From Siphonodentalium dalli (lineage: Eukaryota; Mollusca; Scaphopoda; Gadilida; Siphonodentaliidae): a stretch of 64,000 nt of DNA. The notes beneath the pieces were generated by a model. That model had not been told where the DNA came from. It saw only the letters and a list, made by a program, of their open reading frames with translations, and ran no database searches. The DNA lies in NCBI GenBank assembly GCA_032622095.1, contig CP136069.1, positions 33,888,194 to 33,952,193 of the forward strand. Direction: 5' to 3'. The translations under genes and the position numbers were made by a program. Positions 1-12,257 of the stretch are shown here, in pieces (the first letter of the stretch is position 1; each line of letters opens with the position of its first letter).

Positions 1-404
1 GGATATGGCCCGTGCAGATGCAAAGTATATACAGTCGCTTTCAAAAATAGTGGGCATTTATGGGGGCCTCAACCAGTCTGTCTCATACCAAGTCTCCAAC
101 TTTCAACCCCTACTCATTAGTCCAACTGTGAGGTCCGGCCTGTGACCAAATATGCATTCCTATCTCGAAATATGCCCACTTGCATATCAGGAAGATAAAA
201 GTGTCAAAAACTGTATAGGGATATGGCATGTGCCGATGCAAAGCACAGTCGCTTTAAAAAATAGTGGGCATATTCAGGAGCCTCAACAAGCACCCAACAT
301 TCTACCCTTGCTCATTAGCCAAACAGTGAGGTCAATCAATCCATGGGTTAGAGGCATAGATCCTTCGAAAAAGTCATCAATCCCTGAGTTGTAGTTATCA
401 ACTC
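1..404 (+). repeat. Two ~205-bp satellite units preceding the 21-bp array (left edge truncated)
   Basis: Units begin near 1 and 202 with the recurring block gggatatggc then cagtcgcttt-aaaaatagtgggc and cattagccaaac-gtgaggtc. The same units recur at 3478-4299 and, inverted, at 10505-10675. No coding frame is convincing; the frame starting at 152 recurs at 4047 only because the DNA is duplicated. Confidence 0.85.
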
Positions 405-3400
405 TTGTGTTATAGTCATAAATCCCTGTGTTATAGTCATAAATCCCTGGGTTATAGTCATAAACCCCTGGGTTATAGTCATAAGCCCCTGGGTTATAGT
501 CATAAACCCCTGGGTTATAGTCATCAATCCCGGGGTTATAGTCATCAATCCCTGGGTTATAGTCATAAATCCCTGGGTTATAGTCATCAATCCCTGGGTT
601 ATAGTCATCAATCCCTGGGTTATAGTCATAAATCCCTGGGTTATAGTCATCAATCCCTGGGTTATAGTCATAAACCCCTGTGTTATAGTCATAAATCCCT
701 CGGTTATAGTCATAAACCCCTGGGTTATAGTCATAAACCCATGGGTTATAGTCATAAATCCCTGTGTTATAGTCATAAATCCCTCGGATCTAGTCATAAA
801 CCCCTGGGTTATAGTCATAAATCCCTGTGTTATAGTCATAAACCCCTGGGTTATAGTCATAAACCCCTGGGTTATAGTCATCAATCCCTGGGTTATAGTC
901 ATAAACCCCTGGGTTATAGTCATAAACCCCTGGGTTATAGTCATAAACCCCTGGGTTATAGTCATAAATCCCTGTGTTATAGTCATAAATCCCTGTGTTA
1001 TAGTCATAAACCCCTGGGTTATAGTCATAAATCCCTGTGTTATAGTCATAAACCCCTGGGTTATAGTCATAAACCCCTGGGTTATAGTCATAAACCCCTG
1101 GGTTATAGTCATCAATCCCGGGGTTATAGTCATCAATCCCTGGGTTATAGTCATAAATCCCTCGGTTATAGTCATAAATACATGGGTTATAGTCATAAAC
1201 CCCTGGGTTATAGTCATCAATCCCTGGGTTATAGTCATAAACCCCTGGGTTTTAGTCATAAACCCCTGGGTTATAGTCATAAACCCCTGGGTTATAGTCA
1301 TAAACCCCTGGGTTATAGTCATAAACCCCTGGGTTATAGTCATAAACCCCTGGGTTATAGTCATAAACCCCTGGGATTTAGTCATAAATACATGGGTTAT
1401 AGTCATAAACCCCTGGGTTATAGTCATAAACCCCTGGGTTATAGTCATAAACCCCTGGGTTATAGTCATAAACCCCTGGGTTATAGTCATCAATCCCGGG
1501 GTTATAGTCATCAATCCCTGGGTTATAGTAAATCCCTCGGTTATAGTCATAAATACATGGGTTATAGTCATAAACCCCTGGGTTATAGTCATCAATCCAT
1601 GGGTTATAGTCATAAATCCCTGGGTTATAGTCATAAACCCCTGGGTTTTAGTCATAAATCCCTCGGATCTAGTCATAAATCCCTGGGTTATAGTCATAAA
1701 TCCCTGGGTTATAGTCATCAACCCCTGGGTTATAGTCATCAATCCCTGGTTTATAGTCACCAATCCCTGGGTTATAGTCATCAATCCCTGGGTTAGAGGC
1801 ATAAATCCTTCAAAACAGTCATCAATCCCTGAGTTGTCATCAATCCTTGTGTTATAGTCATCAATCCCTGGGTTATAGTCACCAATCCATGGGTTAGATG
1901 CATATTCTTCGAAAATGTCATCAAAAGTCATCAAAGTTATCAACTCTTGTGTAATAGTCATAAATCCCTGTGTTATAGTCATAAATCCCTGGGTTATAGT
2001 CATACACCCCTGGGTTATAGTCATAAACCCCTGGGTTATAGTCATAAACCCCTGGGTTATAGTCATAAACCCCTGGGTTATAGTCATAAACCCCTGGGTT
2101 ATAGTCATAAACCCCTGGGTTATAGTCATAAACCCCTGGGTTATAGTCATAAATCCCTGTGTTATAGTCATAAATCCCTGTGTTATAGTCATAAACCCCT
2201 GGGTTATAGTCATAAATCCCTCGGTTATAGTCATAAATCCCTGTGTTATAGTCATAAACCCCTGGGTTATAGTCATAAATCCCTGTGTTATAGTCATAAA
2301 CCCCTGGGTTATAGTCATAAACCCCTGGGTTATAGTCATCAATCCCGGGGTTATAGTCATAAACCCCTGGGTTATAGTCATAAATCCCTCGGTTATAGTC
2401 ATAAATCCCTGTGTTATAGTCATAAACCCCTGGGTTATAGTCATAAATCCCTGTGTTATAGTCATAAACCCCTGGGTTATAGTCATAAACCCCTGGGTTA
2501 TAGTCATCAATCCTGGGGTTATAGTCATAAACCCCTGGGTTATAGTCATAAACCCCTGGGTTATAGTCATCAATCCCGGGGTTATAGTCATCAATCCCTG
2601 GGTTATAGTCATAAATCCCTCGGTTATAGTCATAAATACATGGGTTATAGTCATAAACCCCTGGGTTATAGTCATCAATCCCTGGGTTATAGTCATAAAC
2701 CCCTGGGTTTTAGTCATAAATCCCTGGGTTATAGTCATAAACCCCTGGGTTATAGTCATAAACCCCTGGGTTATAGTCATAAATCCCTGTGTTATAGTCA
2801 TAAACCCCTGTGTTATAGTCATAAATCCCTCGGTTATAGTCATAAATCCCTCGGTTATAGTCATAAATCCCTGGGTTATAGTCATAAACCCCTGGGTTAT
2901 AGTCATCAATCCCCGGGTTATAGTCATAAATCCCTGTGTTATAGTCATAAATCCCTGTGTTATAGTCATAAACCCCTGGGTTATAGTCATAAACCCCTGG
3001 GTTATAGTCATCAATCCCGGGGTTATAGTCATCAATCCCTGGGTTATAGTCATAAATCCCTCGGTTATAGTCATTAATACATGGGTTATAGTCATAAACC
3101 CCTGGGTTATAGTCATCAATCCCTGGGTTATAGTCATAAACCCCTGGGTTATAGTCATCAATCCCTGGGTTATAGTCATAAACCCCTGGGTTTTAGTCAT
3201 AAATCCCTGGGTTATAGTCATAAACCCCTGGGTTATAGTCATAAACCCCTGGGTTATAGTCATAAACCCCTGGGTTATAGTCATAAATCCCTGTGTTATA
3301 GTCATAAACCCCTGTGTTATAGTCATAAATCCCTCGGTTATAGTCATAAACCCCTGGGTTATAGTCATAAACCCCTGGGTTATAGTCATAAACCCCTGGG

Positions 3401-3476
3401 TTATAGTCATAAACCCCTGTGTTATAGTCATAAACCCCTGGGTTATAGTCATAAACCCCTGGGTTATAGTCATAAA
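405..3476 (+). repeat. 21-bp minisatellite array, block 1 (about 145 units)
   Basis: The unit is cataaacccctgggttatag plus t, repeated with a few recurring variants (for example tcaatcccggggttatag and aaatacatgggttatag). The order of variants recurs, which shows higher-order repeats. An irregular interruption lies at 1797-1970 (cttcaaaacagtcatcaatc and related sequence). Because 21 is divisible by 3 and the unit lacks stops in several frames, long open frames appear on both strands. They are a by-product and not evidence of a protein. Confidence 0.97.
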
Positions 3477-4299
3477 ACGTCCAAAACGTTAAAGGGATTT
3501 GGCCCGTGCAGATGCAATGTACAGTCGCTTTCAAAAATAATGGGCAGTTTATGGGACCGCAACCAGTCTGCCCACCCCTAGTCTCCAACTGGCAACCCCT
3601 GCTCATTAGCCAAACTGCGAGGTCCGGCCTGTGAACAAATGTGCGGTCCTTTCGCGAAACATGCCGCTTGCATAATAGTACGATAAAAGTATCCAAAACG
3701 TTAAAGGGATATGGCCCGTGCAGCTGCAAAGAACAGTCGCTTTCAAAAATAGCGGGCATTTTATGGGGGCATCAACCAGTCTGCCCCACCCCAAGTCTCC
3801 CACTGTGAGGTCCGAGCTGTGACAAAATGCGCCGTCCTATCCCGAAACATGCCCCCATGCATATACCTACGATAAAAGTATCCAAAACGTTAAAGGGATA
3901 TGGCCCGTGCAGATGCAAAGTATATACAGTCGCTTTCAAAAATAGTGGGCATTTATGGGGGCCTCAACCAGTCTGTCTCATACCAAGTCTCCAACTTTCA
4001 ACCCCTACTCATTAGTCCAACTGTGAGGTCCGGCCTGTGACCAAATATGCATTCCTATCTCGAAATATGCCCACTTGCATATCAGGAAGATACAAGTGTC
4101 AAAAACTGTATAGGGATATGGCATGTGCCGATGCAAAGTACAGTCGCTTTAAAAAATAGTGGGCATATTCAGGAGCCTCAACAAGCACCCAACATTCTAC
4201 CCTTGCTCATTAGCCAAACAGTGAGGTCAATCAATCCATGGGTTAGAGGCATAGATCCTTCGAAAAAGTCATCAATCCCTGAGTTGTAGTTATCAACTC
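3477..4299 (+). repeat. ~205-bp satellite, four tandem units between array blocks
   Basis: Unit starts near 3478, 3688, 3878 and 4097 are marked by caaaacgttaaagggat or the degenerate caaaaactgtataggga. Units 3 and 4 are nearly identical to 1-404 at a constant offset of 3895, so one duplication carried both the satellite units and the array that follows. Confidence 0.9.
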
Positions 4300-6925
4300 T
4301 TGTGTTATAGTCATAAATCCCTGTGTTATAGTCATAAATCCCTGGGTTATAGTCATAAACCCCTGGGTTATAGTCATAAACCCCTGGGTTATAGTCATAA
4401 ACCCCTGGGTTATAGTCATCAATCCCGGGGTTATAGTCATCAATCCCTGGGTTATAGTCATAAATCCCTGGGTTATAGTCATCAATCCCTGGGTTATAGT
4501 CATCAATCCCTGGGTTATAGTCATAAATCCCTGGGTTATAGTCATAAATCCCTGGGTTATAGTCATAAACCCCTGTGTTATAGTCATAAATCCCTCGGTT
4601 ATAGTCATAAACCCCTGGGTTATAGTCATAAACCCCTGGGTTATAGTCATAAATCCCTGTGTTATAGTCATAAATCCCTCGGATCTAGTCATAAACCCCT
4701 GGGTTATAGTCATAAATCCCTGTGTTATAGTCATAAACCCCTGGGTTATAGTCATAAACCCCTGGGTTATAGTCATCAATCCCTGGGTTATAGTCATAAA
4801 CCCCTGGGTTATAGTCATAAACCCCTGGGTTATAGTCATAAACCCCTGGGTTATAGTCATAAATCCCTGTGTTATAGTCATAAATCCCTGTGTTATAGTC
4901 ATAAACCCCTGGGTTATAGTCATAAATCCCTGTGTTATAGTCATAAACCCCTGGGTTATAGTCATAAATCCCTGGGTTATAGTCATAAACCCCTGGGTTA
5001 TAGTCATCAATCCCGGGGTTATAGTCATCAATCCCGGGGTTATAGTCATAAATCCCTCGGTTATAGTCATAAACACATGGGTTATAGTCATAAACCCCTG
5101 GGTTATAGTCATAAACCCCTGGGTTATAGTCATAAACCCCTGGGTTTTAGTCATAAATCCCTGGGTTATAGTCATAAACCCCTGGGTTATAGTCAGAAAC
5201 CCCTGGGTTATAGTCATAAACCCCTGGGTTATAGTCATAAACCCCTGGGTTTTAGTCATAAACCCCTGGGTTATAGTCATAAACCCCTGGGTTATAGTCA
5301 TAAACCCCTGGGTTATAGTCATGAACCCCTGGGTTATAGTCATAAACCCCTGGGTTATAGTCATCAATCCCGGGGTTATAGTCATCAATCCCGGGGTTAT
5401 AGTCATAAATCCCTCGGTTATAGTCATAAATACATGGGTTATAGTCATAAACCCCTGGGTTATAGTCATCAATCCATGGGTTATAGTCATAAATCCCTGG
5501 GTTAGTCATAAACCCCTGGGATTTAGTCATAAATCCCTCGGATCTAGTCATAAATCCCTGGGTTATAGTCATAAATCCCTGGGTTATAGTCATCAACCCC
5601 TGGGTTATAGTCATCAATCCCTGGGTTATAGTCACCAATCCCTGGGTTATAGTCATCAATAACCCCTGGGTTATAGTCATAAATCCCTGTGTTATAGTCA
5701 TAAACCCCTGGGTTTTAGTCATAAATCCCTCGGATCTAGTCATAAACCCCTCGGATCTAGTCATAAACCCCTGGGTTATAGTCATAAACCCCTGGGTTAT
5801 AGTCATAAACCCCTGGGTTATAGTCATCAATCCCGGGGTTATAGTCATAAATCCCTGGGTTATAGTCATAAACCCCTGGGTTATAGTCATCAATCCCGGG
5901 GTTAGTCATCAATCCCTGGGTTATAGTCATAAATCCCTCGGTTATAGTCATAAATACATGGGTTATAGTCATAAACCCCTGGGTTATAGTCATCAATCCA
6001 TGGGTTATAGTCATAAATCCCTGGGTTATAGTCATAAACCCCTGGGTTTTAGTCATAAATCCCTCGGATCTAGTCATAAATCCCTGGGTTATAGTCATAA
6101 ATCCCTGGGTTATAGTCATCAACCCCTGGGTTATAGTCATCAAATCCCTGGGTTATAGTCACCAATCCCTGGGTTATAGTCATCAATCCCTGGGTTAGAG
6201 GCATAAATCCTTCAAAACAGTCATCAATCCCTGAGTTATCATCAATCCTTGTGTTATAGTCATCAATCCCTGGGTTATAGTCACCAATCCATGGGTTAGA
6301 TGCATATTCTTCGAAAATGTCATCAAAAGTCATCAAAGTTATCAACTCTTGTGTAATAGTCATAAATCCCTGTGTTATAGTCATAAATCCCTGGGTTATA
6401 GTCATAAATCCCTGGGTTATAGTCATAACACCCTGGGTTATAGTCATAAATCCCTGGGTTAGAGTCATCAATCCCTGGGTTATAGTAATAAATCCTTCGA
6501 AAAAGTCATCAATCCTTGTGTGATAGTCATCAATCCTTGGGTTATAGTCATCAATCCCTGGGTTATAGTCATCAATCCTTGGGTTGGTCATCACTCCCTG
6601 ATTTGTATTCATCAGTCCTTGTGTTAGAGTCATCAATCCCTGGGTTAGAGTCATAAATCCTTCGAAAAAGTCATCAATCCCTGAGTTATAGTCATAAATC
6701 CCTGGGTTATAGTCATCAATCCATGGGTTATAGTCATCAAGCATTGTGCTACAGTCATCAATCCCTGGGTTAGAGTCATAAATCCTTAGAAAAAGTCATC
6801 AATCCCTGAGTTATAATCATCGATTCTTTTATTATAGTCATCAATCCTTGGGTTAGTCATCACTCCCTGATTTGTATTCATCAGTCCTTGTGTTAGAGAC
6901 ATCAATCCCTGTGTTAGAGGCCTAT
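4300..6925 (+). repeat. 21-bp minisatellite array, block 2
   Basis: This block has the same 21-bp unit and variant order as block 1, collinear with 405-1260 at offset 3895 and then differing in unit number. The interruption at 6195-6390 is the counterpart of 1797-1970. From about 6480 the units become degenerate. The block is cut at 6925 by an inserted transposon. Confidence 0.97.
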
Positions 6926-6927
6926 TA

Positions 6928-9120
6928 GTCTGGTCGATAAAAGGTTTGACCTAGAAAAAATTTGGACTAAGTTGGTTTTTATTACATTTTGAAGAGGAAT
7001 ATTTCCTCTACAACATATCCAAAATCCGCTAAAATCCGCTTTGAGCAAACTTTTTTACAGAGATTTTTAAAAATGCTCATGTTTCGACCCTGCGAAGTAC
7101 GTTTTTCTACAATATCCCTCATCGGCGACACCAGAACGCATTAATCCTCCATCCGATATTTACCAGTTTGTGTAAAAGAGTATAGGGGGCGAATAGAGTG
7201 ACAAGGACAGAAAACAATGCAATCGCGGCGATGAAATGGCTGTCAAAATGGCCGCAACTACAATCCATGCTACGATGAAAGCAACATATTAGATAACCCC
7301 CTGTAAGCGAAAATACACATTTGTAATTTACAAGAATGTTGTTATATATCTTTAAAGGTACACATATAATTAAAACAGATATATCTGAATGATTTATCGA
7401 TCACTGCTACGCACGTTAACCCAATGATTTACGTTCGGGTTTTCTTATTAGAATACATCCAACAGTCGGACCAAAAACAGTTATTTCGGGCATGCAACAC
7501 ACGAAGTAATATTTCGTCACACAGTGCGTGGTAGTTTCCTTTTGGAATGATGATTAATTATTGAATGTAAAGCAGAAACTGAAGTGCCCACCCTATCTGT
7601 GTAAATACTAGTTATATTTCCAGAATGTTCAACATTCTCCGTGACAATAAACCATACACGTATGTCGTAATGCTGATTATACTGTCAAGAAACACTTATC
7701 TCTTCAACAGAATAGTACCCTGTCTCACTGGATCGAAGAGACTGTACATCGTACATTTTATTTAGTACTAATTTTCATGGTGCTCCCAAACCGGTTTCTT
7801 AGTAGACAATTATGTTCAAATTACTTCAATCGGCACTTTACAACATGAATATGTACCACGCAATACACACTATTAGTTGTCAGTATCTTGTTGTTTGAAA
7901 TTATGTTACCATTGCCACCCACATACTTGCGCTAAATATCAGGTCATCAGCGTTTATAGTTATTAGTTCTGCGTTTACCATTCACTCAATGTTGCTATTT
8001 ATGGTTCTGTGTGCAGCAGATATGTGTAACATTAGGGAGAATGGGTAAACGCGGCGGTGTGGTTGCAGAAAAGGTCGTACGTTTCGCGTATATGTGGCCT
8101 TAGTGCATTTAAGTGCACATAATTTCCAGGTATAAAGACAGTCTCTGCCATAGAGTATGTAGGCAAATTGGGTTATGTTGAGAATTTATTGAAGATAGTC
8201 TATTGTAATCCTTTGTATTTTGATAAATTGCGTTCATGGTATACCACCATGCATTTGTGTGATAAAAGTGAAATATTCGTGTTTAATCACTTGACCGGAG
8301 GCAACTATGACTACTATTTTAAGACACGGACAATAGGATCATCACATTTTACCTAGTACCATATAAATAGCTCTCATACTGTTCTATAGTAGTGAATTTT
8401 GACAGACTGTGTGTTGTAAATTCAAAAATAATTGATTATCGGTCACATTCGTGAGACTGTTTTCATTACATATATTTCTGCTTCTAGAAAAGATCACACA
8501 ATGAGTACATCCCTATTAGATCACATTTAACTGTTTTAATACACATATATTACACGATTCAAGATAAACAGTACAGATAAAACTGCGTTATTCTTCTATT
8601 TCTTGGCGCCCAAAAAGTCCACATTCAATCGTTGTATGAGACCTGGCTTTCGGTTGCTCTCTCGCGAGATACATTAGAGAGAATTCTTACATACTATTAT
8701 TAATAGCTCGCCTTATACTCTGAAATCATTCTTCCTCGTATAATTCGACGGCCTGTTTGTTCTTGTATAACCAGCTATTCAATTTTCCGCAAATTGTAAA
8801 TTTCATTCGATTGTGTCCATTTTGGCGGCCATTTTGGACAGACATTCTACCGATATGGTTTACGACTAAGGATTGTTTGTGTGAATTTTATTTTATTACT
8901 AATTTGGTATTTGTTGGCGCACCTACCACCGAAATTCAGGATTTTTCTATACCAACTGCCATCATGGACGCCATCTTGTATTACAGAAAATTGTCAAAGC
9001 GGATTTTAGCGGATTTTGGATATGTTATAGAGGATATAATCCTCTTCAAAATGGAATAGAAACCAACTTAGTCCAAATTTTTTCTAGGTTGACCCTAAAA
9101 TTTTAGTTTATCGACCAGAC
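6928..9120. mobile_element. 2.2-kb non-autonomous DNA transposon with ~120-bp terminal inverted repeats
   Basis: The left end (gtctggtcgataaaaggttt, 6928 to about 7047) is the reverse complement of the right end (about 8993-9120), including tagaaaaaatttggactaag and ccaaaatccgctaaaatccg. It is flanked by TA on both sides. The host sequence gttagaggc...tatccttcgaaaaag continues across it, proving insertion into the 21-bp array. No transposase could be recognised; the longest frame at 8757-9059 lies partly in the right repeat. A TA target duplication fits Tc1/mariner-like elements but the superfamily is not established. Confidence 0.85.
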
Positions 9121-9122
9121 TA

Positions 9123-9274
9123 TATATCCTTCGAAAAAGTCATCATTTCTTTTGTATAGTCATCACTCCCTGATTTATATTCACCATTCCTTGTGTTATA
9201 GTCATCAATCCTTGGGTTAAGAAGCAGATATCATTCGAAAAAGTCACCACTCCCTGAGTTATAGTCATCAAAAC
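9123..9274 (+). repeat. Short remainder of the 21-bp array, original orientation
   Basis: Degenerate units (gttatagtcatcaatccttg, cattcgaaaaagtcaccact) continue the array beyond the transposon in the same orientation as blocks 1 and 2, up to the orientation switch near 9270. Confidence 0.85.
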
Positions 9275-10504
9275 TCTAACCCAAGGAATGATGACTATAA
9301 CTCCGGGAATGATGACTATACCTCCGTGATTGATGACTATAACTTCGGGATTGATGACTATAACTCCGTGATTGATGACTATAACTCCGGGATTGATGTC
9401 TATAACTCCGGGATTGAGGACTATAACTCCGGGATTGATGACTACAACTCCGTTATTGATGACTATAACTCCGGGATTGATGACTACAACTCCGGGATTG
9501 ATGACTACAACTCCGTGATTGACGACTATAACTCCGCGATTGATGACTATAACTCAGGGATTTATGACTATAACTCCGGGATTGATGACTATAACTCCGG
9601 GATTTATGACTATAACTCCGGGATTGATGACTATAACTCCGGGATTGATGACAATAACTCCGGGATTGATGACTATAACTCCGGGATTGATAACTATAAC
9701 GCCTGGAATGATGACTACAACTCCGGGATTGATGACTTTTTCGAAGTATTTATGTTTCTAACCCTGGGATTGATGACTATAATTCAGGGATTGAGGACTA
9801 TAACTCCGGGATTGATGACAATAACTCCGGGATTGATGTCTATAACTCCGGGATTGAGGACTATAACTCCGGGATTGATGACTACAACTCCGTTATTGAT
9901 GACTATAACTCCGGGATTGATGACTACAACTCCGTGATTGACGACTATAACTCCGCGATTGATGACTATAACTCCGGGATTTATGACTATAACTCCGGGA
10001 TTGATGACTATAACTCCGGGATTTATGACTACAATTCAGGGATTGATGACTATAACTCCGGGATTGATGACTATAACTCCTGGAGTGATGACTATAACTC
10101 CGGGATTGATGACTATAATCGAAGTATTTATGCTTCTAACCCAGGGATTGATGACTACAACTCGTAGATTGATGACTTTTTCGAAGGATGTTTGCCTCTA
10201 ACTCAGGGATTGATGACTACAACGCAGGGATTGATGATTATAACTCCTGGATTCATGACTTTTTCGAAGTATTTATGCCTCTAACGCAGGGATTAATGAC
10301 TACAACTCAGGGATTGATGACTACAACCCAAGGATTTATTACTAAATCAAAGGGATTGATGACTTTTTCGAAGGATTTATAACTAACTCAGGGATTCATG
10401 ACTTTTTCAAAGGATTTATGCCTCTATCCCAGGGATTGATGACTACATCTCAGGGATTGATGACTTTTTCCAAGGATTTATGTCTCTAAACCATGGATTG
10501 ATTG
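9275..10504 (-). repeat. 21-bp minisatellite array in inverted orientation
   Basis: The unit reads attgatgactataactccgg plus g, the reverse complement of the array on the left. A segment of about 390 bp recurs (9326-9700 against 9830-10100). Runs of gactttttcgaagtatttatg match the interruptions of the left blocks in reverse. The open frames here have the same artefactual origin as in block 1. Confidence 0.95.
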
Positions 10505-10770
10505 ACCTCATTGTTTGGCTAATGGGCAAGAGTTGAATGTTGGATGATTATTGAGGCCCCTGAATATGCCCACTATTTTTGAATGCGACTGTACTTTTCT
10601 TCTGCACATGACATTTCCCTTTACCGTTTTGACACTTTTATCTTACTAATATGCAAGTGGGCATATTTCGCGATGACTACAACTCATGGATTGATGACTT
10701 TTTCAAAGGATTTATGCCTCCCTGATTATTGATTTATGCCTCCCTGATTATTGATTTATGCCTCCCCGAT
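10505..10770 (-). repeat. Inverted copy of the ~205-bp unit, then a fragment of array
   Basis: The reverse complement of 10505-10670 matches 165-345 over its whole length (cattagccaaac-atgaggtc, aaaatagtgggcatattcag, catatta-taagataaaagtg). A 21-bp-type fragment and three copies of tttatgcctccctgattatt follow. This closes the large inverted structure. Confidence 0.85.
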
Positions 10771-11020
10771 TATTAATGGACAAAGTCAATGCAGTATACC
10801 CAAATTTATATTCGAAAAAGTGGGGGTATAAATTATCATTGTTGAATGTACACTATACATTAAAGTGGGGGTATAAATTATCATTGTTCAATATACACTA
10901 TACGTTGTATATAAATGATTCAAAATGAAGCATCATCAATTGCTACTAAATGAAAATTTTAGAAAAATAATTGCAATTGTGACAAGAATTCTTCTATCAA
11001 TATTATATAATCAGTAAATA
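10771..11020. other. AT-rich spacer with a direct repeat
   Basis: A ~27-bp sequence containing aaagtgggggtataaattat occurs at 10818 and 10862. No gene is visible. Confidence 0.5.
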
Positions 11021-11023
11021 TTA

Positions 11024-11450
11024 AAGGTACTCAATCCCATTCGATAGCCCCCTTATCAGATTCCAACAACATTTTTTAAATGCCCCCTCAGTTATTAGAA
11101 TCGATTAATTGTTCAAAAATAATGCTAATCAGTCAACTATAGTACAAAATTGTCCAAAACGTGCTATTTATCAATATTTTTTTCAATGAATATGGCCGGA
11201 TTTTCAAATTTTCAAATTTCAAAGGCACTTGACTTTAGAGTGATCATCTTCATTTGCAATTTTGTCAGAGACCGTTGCCTTGACGATTTTTTCCAGGCCA
11301 CAAATAAGTACATATCTCAAGAAATAACAGATTAAACAATCAAAATCTAATCACTCTTGAGCTTTGATGGGTGGGTTCCTCGACTCGAATCAAATATTTT
11401 TTAACCCCTGAAGCCAAAGAAATAGTAATTTGGGAGTGTTAATTCGGTTA
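11024..11450. mobile_element. F-family MITE (diverged)
   Basis: It begins ttaaaggtactcaatcccat and near its right end has cctcgactcgaatcaaatat and gaagccaaagaaatagtaat, like the intact copy at 42846-43318. The right terminus is degenerate (gggagtgttaattcggttat). Confidence 0.7.
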
Positions 11451-12016
11451 TGCATCTATCACACGCCATAAGCTAAAATCTTGCTCATAATCTTCCTAAA
11501 ATCAGATCTGCCTCCTCTAAGAAAGAGAAGGAAGTCCTCAGATCTAAAGATTAACGATGATCAAAAAGATGTCAGAAAAGCAGATTAGTATTTACTATCC
11601 ATTGTAATACAATGGCCCATTAGATAATATGATATAATTTTACCGCTTATAATGATGCAATAATGGTTACAAAAAAAAGACAATTTTAGATTCTGTAATA
11701 AAGTATACTCATTATCTGGATCCAATTTGTGAAGGGGAAATGACACCCCCCCCCCCCACTTTCCTCCTATTCAATAGACCATTCCAAGGTATATTTTTAT
11801 AACTGTGTGGGAGAATCCATTTATTACAGAAAGGATAAATTAGGGGAAGAACAAAACCATTTACTGTATTACCCGATTTTTATTATTTCTGATTTATCTA
11901 TAAAAAATCTTGAGTTCTCTGAAATTCTGGTGATATGCAATAAAAAATAAATTATAATATCAAACTTCTCAACATCAATAAACCTCTCAAATATTGTGCA
12001 TATAAATATTATAATA
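11451..12016. other. Gene-free interval
   Basis: AT-rich sequence with a 12-C tract near 11747. I see no gene or clear element. Confidence 0.5.
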
Positions 12017-12226
12017 TACAGTAATGCCCTAATTAATTGACTGCTTAACCACAGCAGAATTATGGGTAACTTTTCAGGATTTAGTCGGAAATATGGCTTG
12101 TTGCCATTCATCGGAAAGTGACAGCTTTCCGATGAATGGCAACAAGCCATATTTCCGACTAAATCCTGAAAAGTTACCTACAATTCTGCTGTGGTTAAGC
12201 AGTCTATTAATTTGGGCATTACTGTA
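12017..12226. mobile_element. A-family palindromic MITE, copy 1
   Basis: Starts tacagtaatgccctaa and ends gggcattactgta; the two halves are reverse complements around a loop near 12120 (cggaaagtgacagctttccg). The arms carry ttaaccacagcagaattatg and ggatttagtcggaaatatgg. It is flanked by TA. The full hairpin would have arms of about 100 bp. Confidence 0.92.
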
Positions 12227-12257
12227 CCAATTGAAGAACATATTGTTAAAGATGGAT

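Noticed and set aside
152-394. 80-codon frame duplicated at 4047-4289 with one amino-acid change
   Set aside because: The similarity reflects the recent 3.9-kb DNA duplication; the frame runs from satellite units into the minisatellite and has no recognisable domain.
348-3473. 1041-codon minus-strand frame of heptad repeats
   Set aside because: It arises from the 21-bp unit having no stop in several frames; four frames on two strands are open over the same DNA, and no non-repetitive domain, start context or splice structure is present.
405-6925. Possible CRISPR array (regular short repeats)
   Set aside because: The 21-bp units are directly adjacent with no unique spacers, and the locus is in a spliced animal genome.
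405-6925. Telomere-like GGGTTA hexamers in each 21-bp unit
   Set aside because: Only one hexamer per 21 bp and variants destroy it freely; there is no run of TTAGGG, so an interstitial telomere is not supported.
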